This document shows positions 63,741-64,000 of a stretch of 64,000 nucleotides of DNA, piece by piece (position 1 is the first letter of the stretch; the number at the start of each line of letters is the position of its first letter). Source of the DNA: Microbispora catharanthi (GTDB lineage: Bacteria; Actinomycetota; Actinomycetes; Streptosporangiales; Streptosporangiaceae); assembly GCF_006334915.2 (NCBI RefSeq), contig NZ_VDMA02000002.1, forward strand, positions 186,001 through 250,000, in the 5' to 3' direction. The notes under the pieces were generated by a model. The model saw only the letters and a program-made list of their open reading frames with translations, did not search any database and was not told where the DNA came from. The position numbers were made by a program, and so were the translations under genes.

Positions 63741-64000
63741 ATGGTCGGCGTAGTGGGCGGCACGAGGCCCGCCCTTCCCCCCGCGGACGACCGCGACCCG
63801 GACATGACGCCCGGCGCCGCCCCCGTCGGCACCCTCGTGGTTCAGGACATCGGCGGACGGCGGTGGGCCGAGCGCCGGGAACGCGCCGTCGAGGAGCGCC
63901 GCGTCACCCTGGCGCTGCGGGAGGCGATCCTGCCCGAGCCCGGCGCGTCGATCGACCTGCCCTACGCCCGGATCGCGGTCCGGTACGTCCCGGCGGGCCG
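63741..64000 (+). CDS. SpoIIE/RsbU-type PP2C phosphatase, truncated by window
   Basis: Only the first 86 residues are visible. The segment VTLALREAILPEPGAS...IAVRYVPAG matches the motif that opens the SpoIIE catalytic domain in actinobacterial regulators of anti-sigma/anti-anti-sigma switches. An ATG at 63804 could also be the start. Partner genes would lie beyond the window. Confidence 0.6.
   Translation, partial: MVGVVGGTRPALPPADDRDPDMTPGAAPVGTLVVQDIGGRRWAERRERAVEERRVTLALREAILPEPGASIDLPYARIAVRYVPAG

Overview
The window is very GC-rich with strong third-position GC bias, frequent GTG starts and ATGA/GTGA stop-start overlaps. Together with a DosR/DevR-type two-component system, a DUF222-HNH protein, Lnt next to a polyprenol-phosphate mannosyltransferase, DUF574 methyltransferase, DUF5925 ATPase and CBM2-type secreted glycosidase, this points to a filamentous actinomycete, most likely of the Streptosporangiales. 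I see no tRNA, rRNA, CRISPR array, transposase or origin; it reads as ordinary chromosome with accessory blocks.

Layout. 1-4400: operon with an extracytoplasmic binding protein (cut by the window edge), TelA, a binding-protein/VWA lipoprotein and a small membrane protein. 4401-6365: CehA/McbA-type metallohydrolase. 6465-11439: methylmalonyl-CoA mutase operon mutA-mutB-meaB (minus strand). 11557-18054: peptidoglycan amidase, AAA ATPase, then a C39-S9-M20 peptidase operon whose last two genes are bridged by a 27-codon ORF. 18061-21864: tandem cyclase-domain protein behind a perfect palindrome, and a secreted GH-A/CBM2 glycosidase with several LacI-like operators upstream. 21865-28071: dipeptide-type ABC importer without its ATPases, LuxR regulator, DUF4253 protein and DUF574 methyltransferase. 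28076-36515: lactonase, then a dormancy/stress block resembling the M. tuberculosis DosR regulon and the Streptomyces OsdKR region: USP, DevR, secreted peptide, heme-GAF kinase DevS, Rv1733c-like protein, Acg nitroreductase and two CBS-BON proteins, with two near-palindromes matching the DosR box. 36531-45866: DUF222-HNH protein, PRC-barrel protein, FxsA, Ppm and Lnt, HelD/HelR-like helicase. 46005-52705: ROK-controlled sugar operon (ABC importer, GH4, BadF-type sugar kinase) behind a recognisable promoter and operator. 52651-62337: Lrp regulator, small conserved protein, DUF6745 protein, then the complete STM4011-STM4015 cluster (two radical SAM enzymes, alkaline-phosphatase-fold hydrolase, ATP-grasp protein, two tandem LRR proteins) and a TPR protein. 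62404-64000: M24 aminopeptidase and the start of a SpoIIE-type phosphatase.

The most attractive uncharacterised system is the STM4011-STM4015 operon, here with a duplicated LRR gene. The best-supported regulatory story is the DevRS block: the regulator keeps every key residue of M. tuberculosis DosR, the kinase keeps the heme histidine, and DosR-like boxes lie in both divergent promoter regions of the block. All functions are from reading motifs and family resemblance; no database search was run.
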